Positions 12,715 through 25,319 of a DNA stretch of 64,000 nt are shown here, piece by piece; position 1 is the first letter of the stretch, and the number at the start of each line of letters is the position of its first letter. This DNA is from Sipunculus nudus. Taxonomy: Eukaryota; Annelida; Sipuncula; Golfingiida; Sipunculidae. Location of the stretch: positions 45,585,695 through 45,649,694 of the forward strand of contig CM049316.1 of the NCBI GenBank assembly GCA_026874595.1, read 5' to 3'. The notes beneath the pieces are model-generated. The model did not search any database, was not told the origin of the DNA, and saw only the letters and a program-made list of their open reading frames with translations. The position numbers and the translations under genes are program-made.

Positions 12715-13790
12715 TGTGTGTACAAAAGTAATCGTTCTCGAAGTAGTCGTACTCATACTTTTCACGACTCTTAAAGGACTACTTTATTTCAAAATGAGAA
12801 AAGTGCTTGTCAAAAATACTTTCAAAGTATTGTACTCGAACTCTGAAAGTACTCATATGACTGTCAGAGTACTTTTGAATGCATTTAAATTATATTATGA
12901 CCTACCTTCATTAAATCAGTGCCAGACATTTTAAACCTCTCTTCAGTTATAACCTGCTCAATTTGAGTCACACATCAACTTCAATAATGAGAAGTATTTT
13001 AGCAGGTGCCCACGTTTTCAGTGAGAAAATGCCTTCATCCAGTTAAATCCACTGAACAAATAGTAGGCTATTAACTCCTTTCATGATGAGGTGACATGCG
13101 GTTTGCAGTCAGTATTACCGTGATAATACACTTGTTTCAAACAGGTTTAACACAACAAACAATGGAGCATTAGCTAACTCCAGACGTCAAGATTGATTAT
13201 GTTCAGAAGTTTGTTTGTTCAAATGAGGACTAACGTCAAGGTGAAATAATATGAGACTGGTTAACATCTGTCACATCATTCAGCTGTAAATTATCAGTCA
13301 GTGTATGTGGACATACCTTCAAGGGGGGGGGGGGGGTAACAATAACTTATTCCACCAAGACTGCACGGCTTTTCGTTTTAAAAATATATTTTGCGCCATC
13401 ATAGACAAAATTGAGCAGTCACCTGAGATCATTGCCTACTAGGCAGACGAGAAGAAATCTACAACCCACTTAAATTATGGAGGATGGTCGAGGGGCATTT
13501 TTAGTGACCTTTCCCATAATGATATTTATTACTGACGGCTTCCTCGTCCGCAGTAGAGCGGGTATTCCGCAAGATTCCGTCAAGAGACAAGGATGCCTGA
13601 CTGTATTTGAGATTCAAACATTCTACAAATGTATCCTGTGAAATGCATGACTGTACATATTGTCTTGAATATTTAATGGTAAACAATAAACATAACATGG
13701 CGACATAGGTTTAACAACTTCAAGTACTCGATTATTCCTCATTAGAACATTCTTAGCACTCTGCACTTGTACTCGAGTACTTGCATGTGT
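12715..13790. repeat. GTACT/AGTAC-rich repeat element
   Basis: GTACTC, AGTACT and AAGTACTC words cluster at both ends (12728-12880 and 13718-13785), with a quiet middle containing a 14-G run (13323-13336). The ends are roughly inverted (GTACTCGAACTC against CTCGAGTAC). Probably a non-autonomous DNA transposon; class not determined. Confidence 0.5.
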
Positions 13791-14130
13791 CATATCAGAC
13801 CTTTATCTAACCTTTTAGTCATCATTAGTGTCTAGAAGCGTTGACAAGTTGTTGGTATACGAATTTATAAACATTCCTTCTCTTTGGAATCTTGTTTCCT
13901 ATGAACCCTTTTAGGTATTACAAAGACTGGCCTCACAGCAGGCTTCATGTAATTAGTGCCTTTAGCACAGTGCTTTTGATTAATAATCCTCAGTGCATTA
14001 GAAGAAACGTTACATAACCATAGTTAGTTTGATGATATTTTATTCCATGACATTTCCTGTCCAGAAATGACCATAATTAAAGAAGCGTTGAATAGCTGAT
14101 ATTTAATTACATCTCCTGTCCAGTTTATTT
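13791..14130. other. Non-coding stretch
   Basis: Nothing recognised. Confidence 0.5.
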
Positions 14131-14133
14131 TGT

Positions 14134-14259
14134 AGTTGCATGTTTTGGTCAATTGGTTATTCAGACTTAAAAATATAGAATTTGATATACAGACCGAGTT
14201 GCATTTTTTGGTTAATTGGTTATTAAGACTTAAAAATATAGAATTTGATATACAGACCG
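14134..14259. repeat. Tandem duplication, 63-bp unit, two copies
   Basis: AGTTGCA at 14134 and 14197. Both are followed by TTGGTTATTMAGACTTAAAA and ATAGAATTTGATATACAGAC with very few differences. Confidence 0.9.
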
Positions 14260-14929
14260 TATCATTGTATACATGACCATGCGGTCTTAAAGTACCATCT
14301 TTGTCAAGTCACATCATTAGTCTTGGTCCTCTGTCAGTTCAAAAATGATAACGACTTTTAGACCAACAATCTTTGAATAGTTTAATCCATTGTGGGTCAG
14401 GTACATTTTAGATTTCGGATAATAATTTTTACAAGTAATATTTCCTTCAGTTTTTAACATTTCTTAGGATAGGGTTTGTTTTATATTAATTTAAATCTGA
14501 AGAATTGGGAAGAAAATATGCAATATATCTGATCCAAGAAAATCTAGCCAAATGTAGGATCGAAACGGATGTGAGAAGGCGTAAAAACAGACACAGCGGC
14601 ATACCTTTTTCGTTTCCGTGACCGAAACTTGTTGTTGAAATACCCTATCATTATCCATGACGGTTTATAACCCTGATCATGGTGCAACAGGCCTTTTATG
14701 TAACACACTGAATTTTCATTTCGATTTCTGCCGCTTTCTCTTTCCTATCCTTCCTTACATTGGAATATCATTAATTTACCAATTGAGCCGATAATTCGCT
14801 CATTATTAAAATTGACTGCCATTTACCCTGACGCAAATGAAGAACATAACATTGATACCCCCCCCCCCAATCTTTTAGTCGTTATTTTGTTCTGAGCTGA
14901 CCTTTCCAGGTACCTCTCCCTCTCATTCC

Positions 14930-14931
<2 letters not shown>

Positions 14932-14991
<60 letters not shown>
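14932..14991. repeat. (CT)n-(TA)n compound microsatellite
   Basis: About 37 bases of CT followed directly by 22 bases of TA. Confidence 0.95.
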
Positions 14992-15373
14992 CTTGAAGAG
15001 AGTGAAAAGAGCATAATTATTTGAACTTTTGTTAATATAATTATAAATAACTTTATCCGAATTGTTCTTATTCGTGGGAGCAATGTAGATTCGGCACAGA
15101 TCTTGATTGATCGCATTGGTTCATGTGATTTTCTGGTATCGCATGGCTGGTTTGCTATAGATGATCTACTTGGGGTTATTGCGTCCCTTGTTTAATGCCA
15201 TTGTATTTCGTGTAAAGTCATTACCGTGCTCCGCTCAATGATTTGCTTGATTTGGCTGCTACCTTTAAGTTATTTAAATATCCAAGTAGTTGGCTAGGTC
15301 AGGGGCTCAGTGGTAAGCAGTTGATTTGGTTCATGTCAATATTTACATCTGACACATACACCTGCCCACACAC

Positions 15374-15374
<1 letters not shown>

Positions 15375-15421
<47 letters not shown>
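15375..15421. repeat. (TA)n microsatellite
   Basis: Pure TA, preceded by a short CA run and followed by (TG)n. Confidence 0.95.
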
Positions 15422-15425
<4 letters not shown>

Positions 15426-15436
15426 GTGTGTTTAAA

Positions 15437-15520
15437 TGATCTGCGAGAATGAAGTCTTTCCTCCGCGGTCACACAGCGCTCTATGTTTACTAAAGAGCAT
15501 GACATGTGATAGATCGGGTC
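15437..15520. repeat. Dispersed repeat, copy 2 (partner 3222-3330)
   Basis: GATCTGCGAGAATGAAGTCT, CGCGGTCACACAGCG and CTATGTTTAC...AGAGCA line up with 3222-3290. Both copies neighbour (TA)n tracts. Confidence 0.6.
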
Positions 15521-15900
15521 ACTACCGCCGGTTTCGCCTCATCAGCTCATCAGATGACTGAAATTCAACTGCTCCGATGTCGGTTTTAATCATTTCATTT
15601 TTGCACGGTTGGGTGCCCTTGGTCCATGGGAACAGGTCGATACAATTTCGGAACGTTTGTTCAGTAAGCTCTTTTGACTGCAGGATTGTCAGTTTCTCGG
15701 TAAAACACACTCATTTAAAGTGGTCATGGATGTGCTTGACTGCTGTATTATAGACCAGGTGATGTTGGAATTTTGTTGCTTGTCTTTCAGTGCCAATACA
15801 TGTTTTGCGAGCTCAGTTTCCTTTTCGTGAGTCCTGTGTTTAAAAGTTTAAACAAAGTCATGTAAAAGGTGCTGAATTGCTGTATTATTGCTGTTAATTA

Positions 15901-15985
15901 GGGTACCGTGGCACATGGTCTTACGGTAAGGCCGTTGGGCGACGGAAGTTCATGGTTCCAACCCCCGGGAAGGGCGTAAAAGCCA
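15901..15985 (+). repeat. tRNA-like, possible SINE head
   Basis: A GC-rich 85-base stretch with an A-box-like start (GTGGCACATGG...) and a B-box-like GGTTCCAACC about 45 bases later (consensus GGTTCGANNCC). It cannot be folded into a functional tRNA by eye. Best read as a decayed tRNA-derived SINE or tRNA pseudogene. Confidence 0.35.
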
Positions 15986-15989
15986 AAAT

Positions 15990-17620
15990 TGTGAAATTTC
16001 GACACAACTGCAGAGACATGCTCTAATGCTTATTCCTAACCCCCTAGAAAATAATCCGGAAATCCAGAGGACTTAATAATAACACATCATTCATGCCGTA
16101 TGGTTACCTTCATAATAATTAGCATTCCTACTATCAAAGTTTTGGCATCTACGCTTTCAGAGATTTTACTTTACGTGTTTATTGTTTTTATGTCTGCTTT
16201 ATATATAATATATTTTGGTGCAGCCTAATGTACGGCTATATGTGAATACAATCTCAAGTTGCACTGTGTCCACCTCTTTGTTAAGCCCAGTTGTAATTTA
16301 TCACGTTCCCTCTATGGTTATTACTATCTAGAAAGTCAAGGACTTGGTAAGGACATGGCCTTTGTCATTGGCCAGCGTAAGAGGACGTGAGTGCACATGG
16401 GTGGTAGTGAGGGAGCCTCGTTCACTTTGAAATGTTCAAAATGAACCGGACTGAACGTGGCCCATGGTATGGAGATATACACATCTTGGCACCCTTGATG
16501 GAATTGATTTGTTTAAATCCTACGGCATGCTAGGATTTACCGTGAGAAAACTTGGTAATAACCGTAGTGATACCGTAACTGTAAAGGAGATTAACGTGAA
16601 ATACGTAAGAGGAAAGTATAATATTAAGGGTAATTTAACAACTAAAGCAGTCACATTCTTGGTACACACTCTAGTACCTTCTTCTGTTTCATATGTAATT
16701 TCACCATTCCTTTAACTTGCCTGTATGACCCTGTGCTATAGTTGCAACAGTAAATAATTCGACCGGACAGTAACTTTAATATTGCAATTAAACCAGCGTG
16801 GAACGTAATTATGTTGCTATGGCTATTAGAAAACTTCTACTAAATCAGGTATTGCAGACATCCTTGATATTCAAGAAGCCTGCTGGTCTTCTTTAAAGTA
16901 TGGTTTAATTGCAGCGCTGTCTCATTTCGTCTTGGGGAAAATGTACCAATATTTTGAAATTTAAGACGTCATTTTAAATGTTATACTCCATACAAGGAAT
17001 AACCGGTCCACTCTGTTTAAAACAAAACTGACAAGAGTTCGTATTACTAATACAATAATAACCGCCCCAGCATTTAACTTATGAGGTATATGACTAATGG
17101 TAGATCTGTTCCTTACAGGCAAATATATATATTCTGTCTCGATTCCAAACGGCACTCATCATTTAAAAAAAAAATGCTTTGTGATTGTCCCTCCGGAGAA
17201 AAGTTAAAATCGATCGTCGCCAAGGAGATCGGCCGTCGATTATCAATAAAACTGAACTCTCGACTAGTGAGAAAAAAATTAACGTCCCTTCAGAGACCGC
17301 CCCATCGCTTACAGGAATATCCTGTTTCTTACAACAAACAAGACCAACTTTTTAAATTGTTTGTATACTTTCTGAAAATAGACGTGCGAATTTAATTTAA
17401 TTTAAATTTTAAATTTAAATATTTATACAATATTTTACACCAACATCAGCTCCGTTACCGCATATCACACATTCTATATATCAGGAGGTAACTAAAATAG
17501 GGTTCAAGTACAAGTGCATTTGTATATGCATTAACATATGGCACTTTGATTGTATTTACATTTGGAATTGTATATGATTAATTTGAAACATTTGAAATCA
17601 GTCTTGCTGCGGAGTTTTAA
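15990..17620. other. Non-coding stretch
   Basis: No supported gene. Short palindromic AATTTAAATT pattern at 17392-17420. Confidence 0.5.
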
Positions 17621-17624
17621 GCCA

Positions 17625-18730
17625 GCTGTAGGAAAGCAATGGTGGAGGAAGGTTGTCCAGTTAACAAGCCATTGTTGTAATCTTGTCTTGAAGTAACCAT
17701 GGCAACTGTGGCGCAGGTTTCTTCATCAAGATGGCGTCTAATTTTGCTTATCTGTCTGATGTTATAGTACATATATGCTTGCAAACATGGCCCACTTGCA
17801 GAGTGATGTCCATGTTCTTGTCAAACAAAGCCCCGAGATTCCTCACCGAGCCTGATGGCCTGATGACGGCATTCCCAAACGAAACTTTAGGATCACATTC
17901 AAGTTGCAGGGTCATATGATGATTTGGTGCCACTAACAAAATTACTGTCTTGTCATCATTTAGCTTAAGTCTATTTCTGACTATCCAGGCTCTAACATCA
18001 TGGGCACGAGCCTCGAGGATGGAAACGGCATGCAACAGGCTGCTGATGTCATTCAGCTTGAAAGTGACAAGTATCTGAGTGTCATCAACATAACCATGTC
18101 TCTTCACTGGGTGAACTTTGATTACCCGAGCTAACGGCAGGAGGTAACACACAAAAAAAGGACAGATCCCTGCGGTACACCAATTCTGAGAAAAGTTGAT
18201 TTGGACTGTATATACCCTCTATTACTACTGACTCCTTCATATTTAATTAATTTCTATCCACTTCAATGCACTTCCTCTCAATCCCACGATGGAGGAAAGT
18301 CTTTCAAGCAAAATTGTGTGGTCAACCATGTCTGAAGCTGCTGAGAAACCGAGGAGCAGTAATAAAACACCTTTACCATGATCCAGTGCCAGATCGATAT
18401 CCTTTTTTTTTTTTTTTTTTGCTCACAGCAATGTACTTTCAGTGCTTTGGCCCTTCCTATAATATGCTGACTGAAAGGGGGCATGCAGAGCATTTTGTGA
18501 TATATGGTTGGTCAGAAGATGGGCGACTGCTTTCTTAATGAGCTTTCAAAGTTATGCCAAATAAGAGATTGCTTGTATTTTTTTTTTAATTGTTTTCATC
18601 AAGGCCAGATTTCTTCAGGAGTGGAGATACATTAGCTGTTTTCAAACACTTTGGCATATATCCAAATGTTAATGATGCATCAATGCAGGAGGATATCTTG
18701 GGCACAATACTCTCAAGACTTGAATCTAAC
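17625..18730 (-). pseudogene. Dead non-LTR retrotransposon (LINE) reverse transcriptase
   Basis: Read on the minus strand from 18730 down, the frames give in order: a FKTANVSPLLKK-type motif; QNALHAPFQSAY-type sequence; SAASDMVDHTILLERL (RT block with DxVDH); GVPQGSVL (block near 18160-18185); the polymerase box HGYVDDTQIL (YxDD) with NRLKLNDDKT; and RQISKIRRHL with VTSRQDYNNGLL near 17630-17740. This order is that of CR1/Jockey-superfamily LINEs. At least two frameshifts and an inserted A-tract (poly-T at 18402-18420 on +) break it. No endonuclease domain or 3' tail is identified, so it is a truncated relic. Confidence 0.85.
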
Positions 18731-20200
18731 TCTGACTACAATGCACTGTTGTTAAAACCCATTTGTTGAATTTCGGCATGACCAAGTACAAGCATATCCC
18801 GAAAGGACTGTGATTGACAGCTAAAGCTCTCGAGTCGCAAGAAATTGCGGCGATCATTATACAGAAAGGATATACGCTTTTTCTAAATACACACGTTTCA
18901 TTTTTGTAAATTCCACACTCATTTCGTAATACATATAGCATGCTTACAGGTAAAGTAAAGCTTTGTCGTTGTGAAAGTATGGACAGCCACTGCAGTGCGC
19001 AAGTATACTAGTAACTCGACTGATGGTCCTGACGGCATAAAGAGATATTTAAATTTCGGCCGTTTACTTTCATTACATGGTATCCCGGTCAATTCGTGTA
19101 TGTGAAATAATGTTAAAATGAAGAAACAACAATATTACGTGTGGACAACACATGTTCTGTCCATTGATCGCTTAATCCATCTCCAGAAACAAGAGGTTGT
19201 ACGTATGCCGTTGGAGACATAGTGGCTGACTCTCAGTTGCTGTTTCTGCTTGTCCCAGGGTGCAATCCATCCAAGACACGATTATTTCCATATTGACGTG
19301 TTGTGGTGACAGGCCGCTAGGACTGAATTTCCAAGTGATGATGCGAAATTACGATCCGTACACGAACTGACGAGCAAAACGGCCTTCAAGTCGGACCTTC
19401 AGTACGAATGTGAGCTACTTTTAGGAGACCGTATTCAACTCATTGACACAAAAATAGTAATGTATTAAGAAACAAAGATATTTGTTTGCATGAATTTTTT
19501 ACAGGCAAATTGAGATGTGCATTTATTAGAGTTATCCCGTTGGACCTTAAAAATCTATTACCGACGCTTTTAAGTTTGCATTCTGTAAAGTTCTGATAAT
19601 TAAAGTTGTCAGATCCGAACCCTTGTTCAACAGACATTCACGATTGTATACATGATTTGGCATATTAAATGGGCGTGATATGTCTTACTATTTGTTTTAA
19701 CGAGCTCATTGGATTTTTCATAATTGTATTCTTATAATTATAACAATTAATATTTTTTTCCGTGAAACTGCTCAAGTTTATATATCTAACATTATTAAAA
19801 TATATACACAAACAAAATTGTTTTTCGAAGAATCACAGAAGCGCTTAAAATAGACCTGTACCTTTTTTTTCTGGTGATAATGCCTGGGGGCCCATATTGA
19901 GCAGGGAACCAGTCCCATTTTCTGCACTTGTGTATATACCCCTGAGATTTCCAATGGGAAAACACCATTCAAACCGGTCGTGAAACCCTACGGCCGAGCA
20001 GGAGACCAGAGATATGTGACTGCATATTTGAGCGGGCCCTATGGGGGGGGGGGGGGGGGTGTCAGTCGGTTCATCGTAAAAGTGGGGGCAGCCCGACCTG
20101 GAATTTTCCTATAATGCACAATTCACTATTTTGAAATGTAGAAGTGTCATAACACCTTTGTTGAATTTTATACAGTTTCTATTAAGGTAGCATGGGAGCG
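18731..20200. other. Non-coding stretch with a poly-G run
   Basis: No supported gene. 17 consecutive G at 20043-20059. Confidence 0.5.
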
Positions 20201-20203
20201 CCC

Positions 20204-20253
20204 GATCCGGCCATGAGTGTGTCTATATAAACACGCTCCTGGCCGGCCAGGGC
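20204..20253. repeat. Hairpin-forming inverted repeat around a TATATA core
   Basis: CCGGCCATGAGTGTGT and ACACGCTCCTGGCCGG face each other across CTATATAA; 13 of 16 positions pair. Could be a MITE end or a cruciform-prone site. Confidence 0.6.
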
Positions 20254-20259
20254 CCTCGT

Positions 20260-21850
20260 AGGCTCCCTATAGTAAGGTACTTATGCATAGGCGTTATTTC
20301 GGAGTTTTCAACGGTGCCTCGGTAGGTAATGGTGTTTCAAATAGTGGCCACTTGAACGATTGAAAATCAAGGTAGTTATTTTGAAATTTGTATTAGATAA
20401 CTTACAGTTTTTAATCGAAGTAACCCGAAAAGCGTAAGGAGCCTGGGCTTTTCATCAGGAGGTTTCACAGGGGCCCATTTCGACTATGGATTTTTTTTAA
20501 ATATTGTAACTTCGGAAATTTAATTTACCTCTGATATAATCTGTGTAGATTTAATCATGAATGTTCTAAAAGGGACTAAGGTGACCCAGACCCAAGGCAG
20601 GAGTTTTCTAAGGCACAATAAAATTCGTGAGCAGAAAAAGAAGGTCTCTCTTAAAAGGTGTTAGCCAGATTATTAACAGGTTTAATTCATGCAGGTGACC
20701 CCAATCGGGCCCAGGATTGCAAAAAGTTTCATAATATCCAATAATAAAATGCTTGAAAATGTTGAATTTTCAGATTGATGGGAAACCTTTGGTTACACAT
20801 ACTGGCCATGCAGATTTTTCGGACTGATATTCACAGTACGACACATTGGTGGAAGAAATGTACCGATTACATATTTATTAGCAATTATCCTGAAGGGCCC
20901 GGAGGACAGTAGAAAGTGTACCGGCCGCGTTTATTCGGCCCTCTAGTCTATTCCATTAGTCTTTTTAAATCTGAATATTTTCATTTTTTTTTATTTTAAG
21001 TATAAACTTAATGATGAATATTATATTTATTTTGTATTTTTAAAGGGGCCTTGACTCCACATGCTATTAACGCGACTATTAGCTTTTTTTATTATTCCTT
21101 ATAGCTTCTAATGTTTGTGACTAGCAAATTATACATGGATGTATATTTGAGATATACATGCCAAATACTCAACATACAAAAAAATATATGCTTGGTCTTC
21201 ATAGTTTAAACTTTTTCTCACACATGGTTGATTTTTCAGCAATTTAAGTAATCAGCCTAACTTAACGTTAAGTCCGAGTTGTTTCGCAGAATATGATGCT
21301 GATGTAAGTGAATCGTGAGATGTTTGTATTGATTGATGTACATATTTTCTTAATGTTGTAAAATATCAATACAAATAGCTTTCGTAATTTTCATGCACGA
21401 AATGTTTCATGCATTTTCAAGTATTCACAAGGCCCCAATGTGACAGCTTTTTTTATGACAGAGTTTATAATGACTGGGAAAGTATTTGCAAGCAAATTTA
21501 CGTTTTAGTTGAAGAAAAAAGCATTCCTGTGCATCTCTTTCAATTGTACATTGTATATGTTACCCCTTCCATCGGTTAGATTGCTTCGGGCTTAAATCTA
21601 GTTTATTAATCCCATAACACTTAATACCAAACTGAACTGAATAAGCTGTAAAAAGAGGGATAGAGGGCCCAGGAACCTTTTTGTAACGCCTCAAAAAAAT
21701 TCTCTCGGTGGCCCTGTTTTTGAGCATCATCTTCTCCCATAACATTTCCTGTTCTCGCCCTGCGGCACGTCGTGGTTTCTGTAATTCTCGTGTTACGACT
21801 TTCATGCAGTCATAAAATTGTATACTAATGGTTGGCCTCTGCCTTTTCAT
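20260..21850. other. Non-coding stretch; one unassigned ORF (21560-21850, -)
   Basis: The minus-strand ORF at 21560-21850 (96 codons) has a charged, protein-like middle (QKPRRAAGREQEMLWEKM), but I recognise no family, and it abuts the start of the 21851 repeat block. Not called as a gene. Confidence 0.4.
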
Positions 21851-22562
21851 TACCGCTAAATTGATAATTCGATATCTAAACAGTCCACATAATCTTCAAG
21901 TTTCGCTGACTATAATGACATATATGTAACCGTTCTCTTATGATGAAATATAAGATGTTTTCCTACTTAGTCCTCAAGCAAAAATCATTACAGGGCACGT
22001 CAGTATCATATCACATTATTCCCCAGGCGAGCCTTACCGAGAGAATAATAATGAATCTGATAACTTAACATGATCTTCAAGGTTCGACAGTGGCGTAGCT
22101 AGTGTGCCGCACTTGACCTTGCCCCCTCCCTATCCGACCCCGTTTGACTTTGCTTGTAATATTGAGGATAAACTTTCAAGACACTAAATATCTGCTAGTA
22201 AAATTAAAATATGATAATATCAGTCATATTAACATCGTTTCAGAACGGTAAACTTTCATCTGCAAAAGTCTATACATAGAAGCAGATCAATGCCTGAACG
22301 TTATTACTGAAGTAATCATGACATAACTAGGAAACTGGAGAAAAATTAAATCCTACATCTCAAACAAATGACTGACAAATTACTGACTTATTAAAGTGAT
22401 TGTAACAATTGACATGTCGAGACTTTTCACTCACTCTCAATTTTCATTTAGACTGGGGCTGTGTGAGAATATCTTTCCCTTGCTTTGATCATGAAGAAAT
22501 CTAAAATTTAGTAAGATTTTTAAGCTGGACTCTCTCACAAAATTCAAACACGTAATATATAT

Positions 22563-22904
22563 GGCTGGGTATATATCACCTACGATTTTCGTATTGCACT
22601 ATATACTGCAAGATGTGTAAGAGTATTGCGGTTCATATTGCGATATTTCTATTGTAATGATTTACATGATATGAAACCATCACAGTATATGCAGATCAGT
22701 TTATTTCACACAAAAATATTGCAAAATTACTTTGCAAAAGTTCATCTTAAAGTACTTATTTATTGTTTGCGGGACTCACTCAACAACATCGGCAGACTTA
22801 TATATTCCCTCCGACCACATAGTCTATCAAGCTACTTACCTTTCCTGCTAAACGACCTGAGGTAAACGACGGTTGAAGTTAACATAGGCGCCCAGCCCTT
22901 AGTC
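22563..22904. mobile_element. hAT-like MITE nested in the duplicated block, copy 1
   Basis: Starts ATGGCTGGGTATATATC and ends GCGCCCAGCCCTTAG (reverse complement CTAAGGGCTGGGCGC), with TATTGCGATATTTC-type interior. Family ends resemble those of the element at 58775. Confidence 0.5.
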
Positions 22905-23518
22905 CCATCATATTCAGATTTTATTTTTTACAGAAACATTATTTTTGCTACAATAAATCATATATATATATATATGTGTGTGTGTGTCTTCCCCATTACA
23001 CAAATCCTGGCAACGCCCCTTTTGCAGACCTCAGTTACAAAATACTTAATTATTCCCATGAGATACAACGCAAGGTCCTCTCATTCTTAGCGCCGGGGTA
23101 GTGTTTCCCCGGCCTCAAGCGCTTTGGGTCCATTAGTTTTATAATTGAAACGAGGCAAGGTTACTTGCAGTGACTCGCCCTTGGGTGACAACTTTCATAT
23201 GATCGTTTAATTAACTTTCATTACGTCAGGTAACTTAAGGTATTGATAACAACTCATTCAACTGTCAGATGGGTTAATTATCACTTGCTGATTGGGCGGG
23301 AGCTTGGTTAATTAAATCGGGGATGGATACAGACAAGTGCTAACTGTGATCCACGACACTTCTTCTTGGGGAAAGCAGAACAGAGGCTTTCTGCCTTTGC
23401 TAATCAACCGTTCATTACATTTCACTAGTTGCGGACCCAGTGTCACCAAGGTTGATAATTTCACATTAGCTACAATTTGGTAGTCAGACGACTGACCGAC
23501 AGTAATTTAAGGTAAGCC

Positions 23519-23670
23519 GTATATAAAAGTTTGCTATACCCAGCAGCATTTTGCTCCTCTAACATTAGAGAGTCTATCGAGATATCAGAGTGGCATGTCT
23601 TACAATGTCGCAAACTTCACTTTATGATGACGAGGGTGCAAATACTTCGTTATTAAAAACAAATACATTG
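23519..23670 (+). promoter_or_regulatory. Promoter-like module with TATA box and short ORF, copy 1
   Basis: GCCGTATATAAAAG (TATA box near 23519) is followed, about 85 bases on, by ATG TCG CAA at 23604, which opens a 24-codon ORF starting MSQTSLYDDEGANTSLLK. An inverted CCAAT (CTGATTGG) lies about 230 bases upstream. The same arrangement is present in copy 2 at 35267-35420. Could be a decayed promoter and first exon of a duplicated gene, or a transposon promoter. Confidence 0.35.
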
Positions 23671-23689
23671 TCACTTTAAACAGACGAAT

Positions 23690-24417
23690 CATAAAACATT
23701 TTACTGTTCATAATATAGAAAGGAATATTGCAAGAAAACGCGATAAAATCAAGAGCCATATGTAAAAGTGGGATTAAATTCATTTCATCTTTTAGAACCA
23801 AAAAAAGGAGTAAATATATATTCTCTTTTCCTGTTTTTTTTCTTAGAATCCTCGTTAACACACACACACATATATAATTTTCAATATAATGCTGCAACTA
23901 ACATCTGAATATAGATCTATGAGTGAAACATAAAACATGTGATATAGAAACATGCATGATTTTGCTGTGTCCTTATATGTTAATGTATTTGTATCTTTCA
24001 TATATGTCTGTCGGTAATTTTTGATTTGTATATAAGATGATTCATTACTAATAATAACCTCCCCCCCCCAAAAAAAAAAATTGTGAATTTTCTGACATCA
24101 GCTGTCTAGTAGGGGTGCGCGGTGTTATCGCTTTTTCGATAAACAACGACACGGAAATTATCGTTCGCGGTAATGTTTTCGAACATCGATATTTTTTCTG
24201 TATTTTGTAAAAAGAGACTGATACTGGTTTATTGTGTTCAAGGAAGGGCTCTTTTACAAATTTAGAAATCTTGATAGGTTGTGATAAGTTAGGGGCTGTA
24301 AGCAAATGTTTATCTCAACAGTTTCTATAGTCACGCCTCAGGTCGTTTAAGCTTAAAAGTTTTTAGTTGGCCCACTAGAGCATATGATCAAAGGTCCGCC
24401 CATGACATTTGTATTTC
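23690..24417. other. Non-coding stretch
   Basis: No supported gene. It contains a C9A10 run at 24061-24080 and GATAAACAACG/ATCGTTCG-type text near 24140-24170 that may be the end of a degraded transposon. Confidence 0.45.
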
Positions 24418-24625
24418 ACACCACTATTAATTACTTATATCTCAAATGGTAAGATTTGATACATTCTTGTGTTGTGTATGCTTCATCACTATAAGCACAT
24501 CAGTTGAGGTACGGGGGCCGGTAAAATTTCCGATGGGCCGATGGCATGACTCACTCCTTGGTGAGCTACGTAATTGCTTCAGACACAAGTTGTAGTTTGG
24601 AATAAGACATCCCTCCAGGATCATT
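24418..24625. repeat. Dispersed repeat, copy 1 (partner 39123-39335)
   Basis: Same orientation and about 80% alike by eye to 39123-39335: TTAATTACTTATATCTCAA, GTGTTGTGTATGCTTCATCA, CACATCAGTTGAGGTACGGG, ATGGGC.GATGGCATGA, GTACGTAATTGCTTCAGA and CCCTCCAGGA occur in the same order. Confidence 0.75.
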
Positions 24626-24869
24626 AATTATACTGACCTATTTTCTTGTATGTACTTAATTTTTTTATTGAGGAATATTTATATAATATGATAAAAAACA
24701 GATCAGTGGTTTTGATATCAGGCAGTCTTGATGTATAACAATGGGTTTTAAATGGAAAATTGAGATTTTGAAGTCGAAGTGACATAATTTTCGGTGTGAT
24801 AGGAGATTTTGGGGACATTTAACTGTGTGCGGAATTTTGGATTCGTGGGCCAACGGTTTCAAAAACGAG

Positions 24870-24930
24870 CCAGTTTAACGGACGGACTGCACGACGGTCG
24901 GACGGACGGATTGACAGACGGACGGAGAGC
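24870..24930. repeat. GACGGACG-rich stretch
   Basis: Repeated GGACGGACGG/GACGGTCGG words; the same motif occurs at 9012-9062, 39660-39690 and 53805-53860, usually at the edge of a repeat. Confidence 0.55.
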
Positions 24931-25319
24931 TAGGCAAAGAATCATGTCGCTCAACTCATTAGTTATTCAGATACTGGAGCTTTTGTATTAATCTTTCAAT
25001 TATTGTGAGCCCCATAGCTCGGAGGATATTCAGGTTTCAAAGGAGAATTTTCATGGACTTACCTGTATGTCACCATCGAAGATTCTAGGGAAAACTGTTA
25101 GGATTTGTGCCTTGTTAAGTGACAATCGCTTCATTTGAAGGTTTCCAAAATGGAGAAAAAAATGCGTGAACTTCGAAAAATACAGGTTTCGCCACGAGTC
25201 TGCAGGAACAGATGGAACACTCCATGATCAATACGCATGCAAAGAATCATGGCCATCAATGTATTAGTTATTCAGATACTGGAGCTTTTGAATCAATATT
25301 TTAGCTCAGCTGACTGTTA

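Larger units (their letters stand above)
21851..23680. repeat. 1.8-kb duplicated block, copy 1 (uninterrupted)
   Basis: Collinear with 31141-32245 followed by 34785-35420. Matching landmarks along its length: AATATAAGATGTTTTCCTA at 21949 and 31237; GCTAGTGTGCCGC against GCTAGGGTGCCAC; GGCAACGCCCCT near 23009 and 32219; CCCCGGC...CAAGCGCTTT near 23108 and 34843; AGCCGTATATAAA at 23515 and 35263. It includes a nested hAT-type repeat (about 22563-22904) with GGCTGGGTAT at one end. No intact protein. Confidence 0.8.

Noticed and set aside
17731-17919. + strand ORF opposite the first LINE
   Set aside because: Shadow of the minus-strand reverse transcriptase frame.
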